Assembly: GCA_964601265.1 (NCBI GenBank)
Contig: CAZRMT010000002.1
Span: 1-64,000 of the forward strand
Source: UBA4675 sp964601265
GTDB taxonomy: Bacteria; Bacillota; Clostridia; Christensenellales; Borkfalkiaceae
DNA length: 64,000 bases
Direction of reading: 5' to 3'
The position numbers and the translations under genes were made by a program. Below are positions 32,421 to 41,193 of this stretch, one piece after another (the first letter of the stretch is position 1; each line of letters begins with the position of its first letter). The notes beneath the pieces were generated by a model. It worked only from the letters and a program-made list of their open reading frames with translations. It was not told the origin of the DNA and did no database searches.

Positions 32421-34054
32421 AAAAACTTTGTTTATTATTAGCGTTTATTTTATGTTTTGCGATAATATCTCCGCTTACGGCTTGCAAAAAGGAAGAAAAA
32501 CTCGTACTAAACGTTTATAACTGCGAAGAATACATCGCCGAGGGCGAAGACTTCGATATGATAGACGAGTTTGAAAAGTATTACTACCAAAAACACAAAA
32601 AACACGTTACCGTAAACTACTCCACTTACGGCACCAACGAGAATATGTACAACGAGTTAAAACTCACCAAAAACAAGAAAAAAGGAACGTATAGCTACGA
32701 CCTTGTTTGCCCTTCCGACTATATGCTTATGAAAATGATAACGGAAAATATGTTGGAAGAATACGATTTGGACGAAAACGGCAACTACGCAAATATTCCT
32801 AACTACAACGACAACGTTTCGCCTTACATTAAAAAACTTTTTCATGATAACGGTTGGAATAAATACGGCGTTTGTTATATGTGGGGAACAATGGGCTACG
32901 TTTACAATCCCGAAAAAATAAATTCAAACGACATGAAAACTTGGACGGGAATTTTAAAAGAAGAATACAAATATAAAAGCACCATAAAAGACAGTGCAAG
33001 AGACACCTACATTTTAGCCCAAGGAATTGCTTTTAAAGACAAACTTAACGCTTTAAACAAAAACGACGAAAACTACAATGCTTCGTTAACAAGTATATTT
33101 AACGACACTAGCGAGTTTGCCATGTCGGAAAGCGAAAAAGTTTTAAGAGAGGTTAAAAAAATAGTTTACGGTTTTGAAGTAGACAGCGGAAAAGGCGATA
33201 TGGCTTCGGGCAAAATTTGGATTAACTTTGCTTGGTCGGGCGACGCCGTTTACGCTATAGACGAAGCCGAAAAATACGGCACCGAACTTTGTTACTCCGT
33301 TCCCGAAGAAGGAAGCAACGTTTGGTTCGACGGTTGGGTTATGCCGAAAGGGGCAAACAAAGAGCTGGCACAAGAATTTTTAAATTTTATAAACCAACCC
33401 GAAAACACCGTTGAAAATATGAATTACATCGGCTACACCCCCTCGATTGCGGGCGACGTTATGTTTGAAAACGCAATAGATTGGTACGGGTTGTGGATAT
33501 TAAACGAAAACGATGACGGAGAAATTTCGATAAACGGTAAAAACTACGACGAAGTTTATTTCGGCGATTTAGACGAAGAAACGAAATTATCGTTAAAAAG
33601 CTCCGACGGAACATACAACTTAAATATTCCCGAATACAACGACGACAATGAAGTAATAGGTTTTTCACAAGAAACAGTAACCGTTTACTCTTACGACATA
33701 GATTATTTCTTCGGTAACATTTCAGACGAATACAAAACCGACGGTAAAGCCATTATTTATACGGATACCATTGACAGACAGCTGTATACACAGTATCCCG
33801 ACGGCGAAACGGTAAACAGATGTATTATAATGAAAGAATTTTCAAAAGCCGAAAACAACGACTTAAACAATATGTGGTCAAGCGTTAAAATAGGCTATAT
33901 GTCTCCGCTTGCAATGATTTTAATAATCTTAGCCGTAGCGGTAATAATAACTTTATTTATCGTGCTTAACAAATTGATTAAATCGGGAAAATTCGGTTAC
34001 GGAAAAACCCGAAAGAACTTAAAACTTATTTCCAAAGAAGAAATAAAAAAATAA
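32417..34054 (+). CDS. potD: polyamine-binding lipoprotein with extra C-terminal membrane helix
   Basis: The 545-residue substrate-binding protein starts with a lipoprotein signal (LTAC, Cys23). The binding-protein core is recognisable: 'LNVYNCEEYIAEG', 'YDLVCPSDYMLMKMI', 'WGTMGYVYNPEKI', 'INFAWSGDAVYAIDEA', 'WFDGWVMPKGA'. It is about 190 residues longer than normal PotD. There is an acidic insertion near residues 355-450 and a C-terminal transmembrane helix (about 499-521) followed by a basic tail. It therefore appears anchored at both ends, by lipid and by helix, which is unusual for a binding protein. It completes the operon. Confidence 0.88.
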   Translation: MKKLCLLLAFILCFAIISPLTACKKEEKLVLNVYNCEEYIAEGEDFDMIDEFEKYYYQKHKKHVTVNYSTYGTNENMYNELKLTKNKKKGTYSYDLVCPSDYMLMKMITENMLEEYDLDENGNYANIPNYNDNVSPYIKKLFHDNGWNKYGVCYMWGTMGYVYNPEKINSNDMKTWTGILKEEYKYKSTIKDSARDTYILAQGIAFKDKLNALNKNDENYNASLTSIFNDTSEFAMSESEKVLREVKKIVYGFEVDSGKGDMASGKIWINFAWSGDAVYAIDEAEKYGTELCYSVPEEGSNVWFDGWVMPKGANKELAQEFLNFINQPENTVENMNYIGYTPSIAGDVMFENAIDWYGLWILNENDDGEISINGKNYDEVYFGDLDEETKLSLKSSDGTYNLNIPEYNDDNEVIGFSQETVTVYSYDIDYFFGNISDEYKTDGKAIIYTDTIDRQLYTQYPDGETVNRCIIMKEFSKAENNDLNNMWSSVKIGYMSPLAMILIILAVAVIITLFIVLNKLIKSGKFGYGKTRKNLKLISKEEIKK

Positions 34055-34068
34055 CGACTTGAATAGTT

Positions 34069-34103
34069 TAACGGCGTAGCAAAATTGCTACGCCGTTATT
34101 TTT
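34069..34103 (+). terminator. intrinsic terminator after potD
   Basis: The stem TAACGGCGTAGC/GCTACGCCGTTA is followed by TTTTT. The core GGCGTAGC/GCTACGCC is the same as in the terminator at 16884-16918. Confidence 0.9.
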
Positions 34104-34111
34104 CACTAAAA

Positions 34112-34141
34112 ACACCCCTTAACGTAAATTTTAAGAGGTGT
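34112..34141 (-). terminator. intrinsic terminator after asparaginase
   Basis: On the minus strand ACACCTCTTAA/TTAAGGGGTGT pairs with one G-U and is followed by TTTTTAGTG. It faces the potD terminator, separating convergent operons. Confidence 0.75.
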
Positions 34142-34167
34142 AAAATAAAGCTTTTTATATGAAAATT

Positions 34168-35169
34168 TTATTTAACGGGGACAATGTCTCCCGAAAGAGA
34201 TTTTTTTATTGCCTGCTCCGCCGATATTCCGTTTAACGTTAAAAGCCACAACTTAACGTAAACGGAAATAGGCGAAACGTTTTTTACGGGAATTATGCCA
34301 AGTTTAGGAAAAAGAGTTGCACTCTCGTATTCAGCCCCCTCATAAACGCCCGTTGCAAAAACGGTAACGCCCTTTTTTCTTGCATTCTCAAAAAATTCTA
34401 TTGCGTCTTTCGATTTGGTATTTAGCGTTCCCGAATGATAAGTTCCGAGCAAAATATATTTACAATCTTTATCTATTAAAGGATAAGTTGCCCCTACAAC
34501 GGGATTTACAAAAATTACGTTACGGCAATTTTCTTCCAATAAATCGAATTTAAGCGGAAGTATCTCGTCGCTTTTTTCCGTGTAATAAGAGTTTTTAAAA
34601 AAATTGAAGTTATTGTCAAAACTTCCGTATTCACAATCGAACGCACTATACACTTCGTCCGAAAACACCTTTGAAGGCAGTAATCGAGTAGCTCTGTGAA
34701 CTTTCACCACGCCTTTTTCACCGTTGCGATAAAACACAAAAGCTCCTTTACCGCACTTTCCCGAAATAAATCTTAGCGCACCGTGCAAGTTATCAAGTCC
34801 GTTCGAGCGTTCGTCCTCTATCGGGTAATTACTTGAAACAAGGCACACGGGCACGGAAGAAAGCCCCACCGAATAACCTATTGCCGACGAGGAGTACGCA
34901 AGCGTATCCGTTCCGTGAGTAACTATTATCCCGTCGTAACCCGAACTTAAGCCATTGTTTACGCAACTCAACAGCATGCGAAGATGCTCGCCCGTACAAT
35001 TTTCACTCAAATCCGTATACGACTCTTCAACGTCGTAATCAAAATCCACTCCGTATTTTTTATTGTATGCGTCTATAAGCAGTCTCGGTTTTGCTTTATC
35101 TGTGGAAATTGTATCGCCTACCGTCGTACTACCTATAGTTCCACCCGTAAAAATAAACAATATTCTCAT
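34168..35169 (-). CDS. ansA: L-asparaginase
   Basis: The 333-residue enzyme hydrolyses asparagine to aspartate and ammonia. The two family signatures are present: N-terminal FTGGTIGST with the nucleophilic Thr, and IVTHGTDTLAY with the second catalytic Thr-Asp. There is no signal peptide, so it is the cytoplasmic type. It is the last gene of a three-gene run with the M16 peptidase (gap 4 bases), and the two may cooperate in peptide and amino acid recycling. The ansA-versus-ansB name is a convenience; substrate affinity cannot be read from sequence. Confidence 0.88.
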   Translation of the reverse strand: MRILFIFTGGTIGSTTVGDTISTDKAKPRLLIDAYNKKYGVDFDYDVEESYTDLSENCTGEHLRMLLSCVNNGLSSGYDGIIVTHGTDTLAYSSSAIGYSVGLSSVPVCLVSSNYPIEDERSNGLDNLHGALRFISGKCGKGAFVFYRNGEKGVVKVHRATRLLPSKVFSDEVYSAFDCEYGSFDNNFNFFKNSYYTEKSDEILPLKFDLLEENCRNVIFVNPVVGATYPLIDKDCKYILLGTYHSGTLNTKSKDAIEFFENARKKGVTVFATGVYEGAEYESATLFPKLGIIPVKNVSPISVYVKLWLLTLNGISAEQAIKKSLSGDIVPVK

Positions 35170-35173
35170 AGTT

Positions 35174-36415
35174 TTATTTTAATTCTATGCCGTCTGCATT
35201 TTTTCCAACCATAGAAACTGCAAATTTACTGAAATCCATTTCGGTTTTTATATAACGGTTAATCTGTTCGAGGCTTATATTTTCCATTGCTTTAATCTTA
35301 CCGACATTATCGTAAACCTTACCCGTCATAAGCAAATATTTAGCGTAAAGCATCATAAGCGTCGCCGTGCTTTCCTGAGCCATAATCGTAGAAGCGCTGT
35401 TTTGATTTTTTGCCCCTAAAAATTCTCTTTCCGTTATGCCGTCACGCTGAAAAGCTTCAAGGACTTTCATTATCTCGTTATACGCTTTATTGACCTCGTT
35501 TGGATTTAATCCCGCATAAATAACGTGCGAACCGACGTTTAAATATGCCGAAGGATAAGAATAAACGGTGTAACAAAGTCCTAACTCTTCTCTTATTCGT
35601 TGAAATAGTCTACTACTCATTCCTCCGCCTAAAACGCTAGACGCTATACTGATAAGCTCCGTGTTTTCGTCAAAACGTTCACCTTTAAAAGCCAACGCAA
35701 GGTGTACTTGTTCTATATCCTTTTTTACGGCGTTTTTAGAAAAAACAACGTTGCAAGACGGCTTGTCCAAATTGATTTTTCCCGACGGCAATTTGCCTTC
35801 TACGTAACGCTCGACAAGTTCTTCTGCCTTTTTCTCGTCAACGTTCCCCGCAAAAACTATTACCGTATTTTTTGCCGTGTAGTATTTCTCTCTAAATTTA
35901 ATAATATCTTCTCTCGTAAAAGAAGACACTGTTTTTTTACTCCCGAGTATAGTTCTTCCGTAACCCTCGTTTCCAAAAAACGCTTGCGATAAAGTATCCA
36001 TACAAAGCTCGTCCGGCGTATCTTCGGACATATTTATTTCTTCTATTACAACGCCTTTTTCTTTTTCGATTTCTTCGGAAGGGTAAACCGCATTAACGTA
36101 TAAATCAGACAAAATTTCAAAAGAATCGTCTATCTTATCGGTAGTCGATTTTATATAATAAAGCGTAACTTCTTTCGCCGTATACGCATTTAATCTCGAA
36201 CCCAAAAATTCCGAATCGGCGCTAACGGAAAAGGAATCTCTTTTTTTGGTTCCTTTAAAAGTCGTATGCTCTATAAAATGAGAAATGCCGTTTTCGCACT
36301 CGTTTTCATACGCACTTCCTACCCCCGCCATTATTCCGCAACTTACGCTAAATAATTGTTCGTTTTTAACGACAATCATTCTCAATCCGCTTTTAAACTC
36401 TTTGTAATGTATCAT
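35174..36415 (-). CDS. M16 family zinc metallopeptidase
   Basis: The 413-residue pitrilysin-family protein has the inverted zinc motif His46-x-x-Glu49-His50 (HFIEH) and a distal Glu in 'VVIEEINMSED'. The second half ('GGGMSSRLFQRIREELGLCYTVYS') matches the conserved R/Y-containing block of active M16 peptidases. Orthologues (YmxG/MlpA in Bacillus) lie beside a deacetylase-like gene, as here. It probably degrades peptides inside the cell; no signal peptide is present. Confidence 0.9.
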   Translation of the reverse strand: MIHYKEFKSGLRMIVVKNEQLFSVSCGIMAGVGSAYENECENGISHFIEHTTFKGTKKRDSFSVSADSEFLGSRLNAYTAKEVTLYYIKSTTDKIDDSFEILSDLYVNAVYPSEEIEKEKGVVIEEINMSEDTPDELCMDTLSQAFFGNEGYGRTILGSKKTVSSFTREDIIKFREKYYTAKNTVIVFAGNVDEKKAEELVERYVEGKLPSGKINLDKPSCNVVFSKNAVKKDIEQVHLALAFKGERFDENTELISIASSVLGGGMSSRLFQRIREELGLCYTVYSYPSAYLNVGSHVIYAGLNPNEVNKAYNEIMKVLEAFQRDGITEREFLGAKNQNSASTIMAQESTATLMMLYAKYLLMTGKVYDNVGKIKAMENISLEQINRYIKTEMDFSKFAVSMVGKNADGIELK

Positions 36416-36418
36416 GTT

Positions 36419-37126
36419 TTATCCTTCGATTAACAAGTCGCTTACGCTTTTCACCGTTAATCCCGTATTTTTATAATAATCTAAAATTTTCCCTATTACG
36501 CTTGCCGTAACGGAAGAACAATTTAAAAGAACAAAATCTCCGCTCTTAACCGTGGTAGCACGCTTAAAAATAGATAATCCCTCATCGTCCGCTAGCGCGT
36601 CAACCGTCCACAAAACCGTCTTATATCCGTACTTTTCCGCAATTTTAAGCGTTACGGAAGAGAAAGAAGCGTTAGGTGGCATAAACAACTTCATCTCATA
36701 GGAAGTAATGGCTTTTACTAGCTCATGGTTCGTAACTATCTCTTCTTTCGTAGATTTTTCGTTAAGCGTTTTAAAATCACGGTTATAAAAACCGTAATTC
36801 CCGAGTTCTAATTTTTTTTCAAGTAAATAACGTAAAACGTCTTCGTTGTCGTCAACCCAACTACCGCTAACGAAAAAAGTTGCTCCGAAACCGTTTTCGT
36901 GTAAAGCGTCGGCAATCTTTTTTATGCCGTCGTTATCGGCTCCGTTATAAACCACAAACAACAACGCTATCTCGTTTTTATCGGCATTACCGCTATACAC
37001 GGCGCAGTAAGTAGAATTAACGCTTATAGGTAAATCTTCTGCAGAATGAAAAGCGGTAAATACTACCAACACCACTAAAAACGCAATTATTAAATCCGAA
37101 AAACGTCTTTTAAATCTTTCCGACAT
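36419..37126 (-). CDS. degenerate polysaccharide deacetylase (NodB-fold), YlxY-like
   Basis: The 235-residue protein has one N-terminal transmembrane segment (about 11-28) and an extracellular NodB-like barrel: 'IADALHENGFGATFFVSGSWV', 'LLEKKLELGNYGFYNRD', 'MPPNASFSSVTLKIAEKYGYKTVLWTVD'. The metal-binding T-F-D-D-G motif is replaced by VVYNGAD and the H-S/T-x-x-H motif by NYGFYNR, so catalysis as a classical deacetylase is unlikely. It is adjacent to the M16 peptidase in the same arrangement as Bacillus ylxY-mlpA. It may be a binding or structural relative. Confidence 0.75.
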   Translation of the reverse strand: MSERFKRRFSDLIIAFLVVLVVFTAFHSAEDLPISVNSTYCAVYSGNADKNEIALLFVVYNGADNDGIKKIADALHENGFGATFFVSGSWVDDNEDVLRYLLEKKLELGNYGFYNRDFKTLNEKSTKEEIVTNHELVKAITSYEMKLFMPPNASFSSVTLKIAEKYGYKTVLWTVDALADDEGLSIFKRATTVKSGDFVLLNCSSVTASVIGKILDYYKNTGLTVKSVSDLLIEG

Positions 37127-37216
37127 ATCTTATCCCGTTATTATTTATATATTCTTTAACGGAAAAAAATATACCCTATAAAGTTACCTATACAAAGTAT
37201 CGGCTCTATTCTTTTT

Positions 37217-38134
37217 TTATTGCAAATTTTTGCTTATTTCCATTATTTTACGAAGCCTATGATTTAAACAACTTTTGCTGATTTTCAACTTTTCGGCAAG
37301 TTCTTCCAGCGTACAATCGGGATTATTCGTTCTTGCAACCGCCACGGCGACGAGTTCTTCCTTTAAAGCGCCTAACCCTATCGTTTTTTCTATCAGCTCA
37401 ATCGCCTTGCGTTGACTTATGGAAGCGTTTACTTGCTTTGATATATTAGACATTTCGCAATTCATCTGACGGTTAATATTGTTATTTACCTCTCTTTCGC
37501 GAAAAACGTCTTTTATCTCAACCATGCTTTTTGTTGCGTCCAACAAATACAGTACGTCTATTATTTCTTTTGCCGAATTAAAATATACAACCGTGGTAGA
37601 ATTTCTTTCCACCGTTTTACTTATTAAATCGAACGAAGCAAGCAAATTGCAAAAATCGTTTGCAAATACGTAGTTTGAAAAAACAAACTCTAAATGATAT
37701 CCGTTTTTGGTGCTTTCGGAAGGAATACTCACGTCCCCTACGGCTAAAAACAACGATTTAATAAATTCACGTTTACAGCAGTCGTTTTCAATAACGTATT
37801 TATCTATGGCAAGGTTCACCGACAACCCCTCTTTACAGTCTAATATTCCTACGTCTTGTAAAACGTTTATGGTTTTTTCAGATAAAAACTTTGCCTTAAT
37901 CTTTTTTTTGGTAAAAGATATTAACGGTTTTATACCGTATAAAGAATACAAATAACCGACGTATAGCCCTAGTATTTCACGATTATCGGCGTTTAAAGAA
38001 AATCCGACCTTACCGTTTTCCACTATTAAAGTTCCTGCGCCTTTTATAAATGCGCAAAGCTCTGCCATTTTACAACACGGCTGTCCGTTGACGGTTTTTA
38101 TTATTTCTTTTTTTACCTCGTCGGAAAAACTCAT
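37217..38134 (-). CDS. whiA: DNA-binding protein WhiA
   Basis: The 305-residue protein matches WhiA: N-terminal 'SFSDEVKKEI', a degenerate homing-endonuclease-like core, and a C-terminal helix-turn-helix ('CTLEELAEKLKISKSCLNHRLRKI'). In Gram-positives WhiA affects cell division and chromosome segregation. It overlaps the PHP gene by ATGA and lies in a murB-PHP-whiA run; rapZ and yvcK, often between them in Bacillota, are absent here. Confidence 0.95.
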   Translation of the reverse strand: MSFSDEVKKEIIKTVNGQPCCKMAELCAFIKGAGTLIVENGKVGFSLNADNREILGLYVGYLYSLYGIKPLISFTKKKIKAKFLSEKTINVLQDVGILDCKEGLSVNLAIDKYVIENDCCKREFIKSLFLAVGDVSIPSESTKNGYHLEFVFSNYVFANDFCNLLASFDLISKTVERNSTTVVYFNSAKEIIDVLYLLDATKSMVEIKDVFREREVNNNINRQMNCEMSNISKQVNASISQRKAIELIEKTIGLGALKEELVAVAVARTNNPDCTLEELAEKLKISKSCLNHRLRKIMEISKNLQ

Positions 38135-38904
38135 AACTTGTCCTTAAAACTTTTAAAACGAAATTCCAATTCGTTATCGTTAATATTTTTAATCCTATCC
38201 ATAGGGAAATCGATTCTTTTAAACAGCTCGTCCGCAAGTAACGTATCCCCCACTCGTGAAGGCGTGTGTGCATCGGAATCGATAACGAAATTTACGTTTG
38301 TGTTTATTACCTTTTGCCATTCATCGTCCGATAAGTGTACCTTTTTCGTGTTTATTTCAAAATACGTACCGTAATCGGCGCAAGCTTTTGCAACTTCTAC
38401 TGCGTCCGCAAAAACTAAATAATTGACGTGCGTTAAAATATCTATCGGATTATTTTTTATCGCATTTATATACACGGCGGTATTTCTTTTTATCAAAGAA
38501 GCCGAAGCCTGTTTTTTAAAGGCGTTTGTAAAAAAATTATTACCGAACAATTTAAACCACTCTTTTATTCCGTCGTACAAAATAAACCTATGAACGCCGG
38601 CAAGAATCATATCTAATTTTTCGTAATCTTTTTCTTTGACGTCTATTTTACCGCTAATACCCAACAAATTGCTCTCTATTCCGAGTTTCACCTTTATACC
38701 CGTTTCTTTTTCGGCATTTTCACAGTCGGCTTTCATTTTATCAAGTTTACTTCTTTTCATTCCGAATGCCGGATGTGAAAAACCGTGGTCGGAAATCGTT
38801 ATCCCCTTTAACCCCTTTTCTTTGGCGGAGACAGCGTTGTCTAAAATACTGCCCTTTCCGTGAGAATACGTTGTATGCGTATGAAAATCGTAATTAAGTT
38901 GCAT
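38131..38904 (-). CDS. PHP-domain phosphoesterase
   Basis: The 257-residue protein has the PHP metal motifs 'YDFHTHTTYSHG', 'ISDHG', 'GIESNLL', 'FVIDSDAHTP'. Family members include YcdX-like phosphatases and histidinol phosphatases. No histidine genes are nearby, so the specific substrate is unknown. It overlaps both murB (11 bases) and whiA (4 bases), an order conserved in Bacillota. Confidence 0.88.
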   Translation of the reverse strand: MQLNYDFHTHTTYSHGKGSILDNAVSAKEKGLKGITISDHGFSHPAFGMKRSKLDKMKADCENAEKETGIKVKLGIESNLLGISGKIDVKEKDYEKLDMILAGVHRFILYDGIKEWFKLFGNNFFTNAFKKQASASLIKRNTAVYINAIKNNPIDILTHVNYLVFADAVEVAKACADYGTYFEINTKKVHLSDDEWQKVINTNVNFVIDSDAHTPSRVGDTLLADELFKRIDFPMDRIKNINDNELEFRFKSFKDKL

Positions 38905-39772
38905 TGAACTCTCCTATAAATTTTATCTCTTCGTTAAGCATTACGCCTAGCTTTTCATGTACTTTTTGTTTTACGTACGTTATAAGATTATACACGTCCG
39001 AAGCCGTTGCGTTATCGTCTGTTAAAATGTAGTTTGCGTGTTTCTCACTTACTCTTGCTCCGCCTATACTAAAACCTTTTAGTCCGACTTCGTCTATTAG
39101 TTTTCCCGCAAAATAGTCTTCGTTTTTAAAAACGGAACCGCAAGACCTACCTTTTGGCGATTTTATTTGTCGTATGCGTTTATAATGCTCTATTTTCCCT
39201 ATAATGGTTTCGTAATCCCAAGACTTTAAAATAAAACCGACTTCGAAAACAGCTTCTTCTATAAACCTGCTCGAACGGTAAGAAAAATTACAATTTTCGT
39301 TATTATAAACTCCGTTTTCCGCTTTTACGAAAGATACGTAGTCGGATACGTTTTTGTTAAAACAACCCGCGTTCATACAAACTGCACCGCCGACGCTTGC
39401 GGGAATACCGACGGCAAACTCTAATCCGCTTAAAGAATTCTCACTTGCCGTTTTTATTAAATCCGAAATTTTAACCCCGCATTCGGCAATTATCAAATTG
39501 CCTTTCACTGTAATTTTATCTAATCTCGTAGTATTTATCACGACGCCTTTAAACCCGTCGTCGCTAACAAGTACGTCTGTTCCGTTACCTAAAATAAATA
39601 GCGGAAAATCATTTTTTAACGTTAGACACCTTTTAAATTCTTCCGTCGTGTTCGGAAAAAACATTACTTCGCAATTTCCTCCGACTCCGTAAGAAGTATA
39701 TTTACCTAAATTTTCTTTAGTCTTATATTCCACACCAAAATCAAAAGAAACGTTTTTTTGCACGTAACCCAT
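38894..39772 (-). CDS. murB: UDP-N-acetylenolpyruvoylglucosamine reductase
   Basis: The 292-residue FAD enzyme catalyses the second committed step of peptidoglycan precursor synthesis. It shows the FAD-binding 'YTSYGVGGNCEVMFFP', 'LEFAVGIPASVGGAVCMNAG', and the active-site Ser region 'KGRSCGSVFKN'. The type is the shorter Gram-positive class (MurB II). It is first in the murB-PHP-whiA run. Confidence 0.95.
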   Translation of the reverse strand: MGYVQKNVSFDFGVEYKTKENLGKYTSYGVGGNCEVMFFPNTTEEFKRCLTLKNDFPLFILGNGTDVLVSDDGFKGVVINTTRLDKITVKGNLIIAECGVKISDLIKTASENSLSGLEFAVGIPASVGGAVCMNAGCFNKNVSDYVSFVKAENGVYNNENCNFSYRSSRFIEEAVFEVGFILKSWDYETIIGKIEHYKRIRQIKSPKGRSCGSVFKNEDYFAGKLIDEVGLKGFSIGGARVSEKHANYILTDDNATASDVYNLITYVKQKVHEKLGVMLNEEIKFIGEFNAT

Positions 39773-39785
39773 AGTTACCTCTCCT

Positions 39786-39814
39786 ATTATATCAAATTTT
39801 TTATCTTTTTACAA
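39786..39814 (-). promoter_or_regulatory. predicted murB promoter very close to the start codon
   Basis: On the minus strand TTGTAA is followed after 17 bases by TATAAT with an extended TG. The -10 box ends only 13 bases before the ATG, so the predicted transcript start lies inside or after the AGGAGAGG site. Confidence 0.55.
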
Positions 39815-39838
39815 TCTTTAGTTTTTCTTTTATTTGTA

Positions 39839-40705
39839 TTATTTAAAAAAAGAAGTAAAATTTTCAATAGTAATTTCTTCCAACTTTTCCATGGGCGTTC
39901 CTTTATATAAATTTTTCTTCGTCACGGATAACATTCCTATATTCGTAAGTCTTTCTTGCGTTTCACTAGACAACATATACGATAAAAAACTTTCGCAATA
40001 CTCAAACTTTTCTTTTTGGGTACAAGTAATAAACATATTTTGAAATAAATCCGAAAAACCGTTTAACACTTCATACTCAAAATCTATTCCCTTATTAGAA
40101 AGTCTGTAAATATCACGTTGAGTTCCCAACAGCGAACAGTTGCCCTTTAAAAACTGACTATACGCTTCTTTCGGCGAATAAACGTCTATCTTTTCAAATT
40201 CTTCCGTTCGTTCGCCTAAAGCTTTTAACGGCTCGTTATATTCCCCTTGACCTACCGCAAGTCTTTTTTTATTTCCGATTAGCACGTATCCGCCGTAACA
40301 CCAACTTATTCCGTAACTTGTTTTTCCTGCCGAAAGCGTTTTATACTCCGAAGAAAAAGAAATAGACTGCATATAAGGAATAAAAAAGTCAAGTCCGCTT
40401 CCGCAAGAAACAATATCGGGAACCCTATTTTTTATAGCCTCCTCCGCTTCGTATGGAGTGTAACTTATAACCGAAATAATAACGCCCTTGTGTTTTTTTT
40501 CGAATTTTAAAGATGTTTTAAGCAAAAAGTCTTTTCTTGAACCCTTTCCCCCCTCAAACGTATCTATGCTCCATAGCTCTAGCACGGCTTTATATTCTTC
40601 GCTTTTAACCACGGAATTTTCCGCTTTTATTTTTTTTACGCTTACCGAAAAGGCAAAAAACACGCAAAATATACAAGCAAATGCAAAAGCTAGCGTTTTC
40701 TTCAT
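39839..40705 (-). CDS. secreted solute-binding-protein-like protein, orphan
   Basis: From ATG at 40705 the product has 288 residues; a start 10 codons upstream would lie within the HU terminator hairpin. It has a clear signal peptide (MKKTLAFAFACIFCVFFAF) without lipobox. The mature part resembles an ABC solute-binding fold ('LELWSIDTFEGGKGSRKDFL', 'FEKKHKGVIISVISY', 'VPDIVSCGSG', 'YSQFLKGNCSLLGTQRD', 'YCESFLSYMLSSETQERL'). No permease or ATPase is adjacent, and no strong ribosome site is seen. It may serve a distant transporter or be a sensor subunit. Confidence 0.65.
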   Translation of the reverse strand: MKKTLAFAFACIFCVFFAFSVSVKKIKAENSVVKSEEYKAVLELWSIDTFEGGKGSRKDFLLKTSLKFEKKHKGVIISVISYTPYEAEEAIKNRVPDIVSCGSGLDFFIPYMQSISFSSEYKTLSAGKTSYGISWCYGGYVLIGNKKRLAVGQGEYNEPLKALGERTEEFEKIDVYSPKEAYSQFLKGNCSLLGTQRDIYRLSNKGIDFEYEVLNGFSDLFQNMFITCTQKEKFEYCESFLSYMLSSETQERLTNIGMLSVTKKNLYKGTPMEKLEEITIENFTSFFK

Positions 40706-40718
40706 AACTATATAATAT

Positions 40719-40749
40719 GAAAAACAGCTAACCATAATGATTAGCTGTT
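40719..40749 (-). terminator. intrinsic terminator after HU gene
   Basis: The arms AACAGCTAA/TTAGCTGTT (40723-40749) are followed by TTTTT on the minus strand. Confidence 0.8.
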
Positions 40750-40771
40750 TCTACTTTTTGCAATTTTTTAA

Positions 40772-41047
40772 TTATTTGTTTAAAGCGTCTTTAATTGCCG
40801 AGCTGAATTTTAAAACGGGTTTCTTGCAAGCAGCAATAGTGATTTTTTCACCCGTAGCAGGGTTTACGCCTTGTTTTTCAGCAACGTCTTTTACTTCATA
40901 AGAACCAAAGCCGACGAGTTGAATTTTATCTCCTTCAACTAAAGCGTCTTTAACGACGTCTGCATAAGCGTTTACGAAAGCCTCCGTATCTTTAACGGTT
41001 AATCCTGCTTTTTCGGCAATAGCCTTAACAAATTGAGATTTATTCAT
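40772..41047 (-). CDS. hup: HU-family nucleoid DNA-binding protein
   Basis: The 91-residue protein is full length, with 'MNKSQFVKAIAEKAGLTVKD', 'VGFGSYEVKDVAEKQGVNPATGEKI' (the flexible DNA-grasping arm) and 'KKPVLKFSSAIKDALN'. It bends and compacts DNA as a dimer. It is a single-gene unit with its own promoter, GGAGG site and terminator. Confidence 0.96.
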   Translation of the reverse strand: MNKSQFVKAIAEKAGLTVKDTEAFVNAYADVVKDALVEGDKIQLVGFGSYEVKDVAEKQGVNPATGEKITIAACKKPVLKFSSAIKDALNK

Positions 41048-41075
41048 AGGTGTCCTCCAATTTTTTTATGGGAAC

Positions 41076-41104
41076 ATTATATCATATTTTTTTTTATTTT
41101 TAAA
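41076..41104 (-). promoter_or_regulatory. predicted HU promoter
   Basis: On the minus strand TTTAAA, 17 A-rich bases, TATAAT with extended TG. The A-rich spacer and upstream T/A tracts suggest strong expression. Confidence 0.65.
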
Positions 41105-41193
41105 GACCTTTTTTAAAAAAAATCCCAAAAATAAACCCTTTTTTTGTTTTTTTTCGGTATTTTTTGGTGAATAAACCATATTTAGACTATTCT

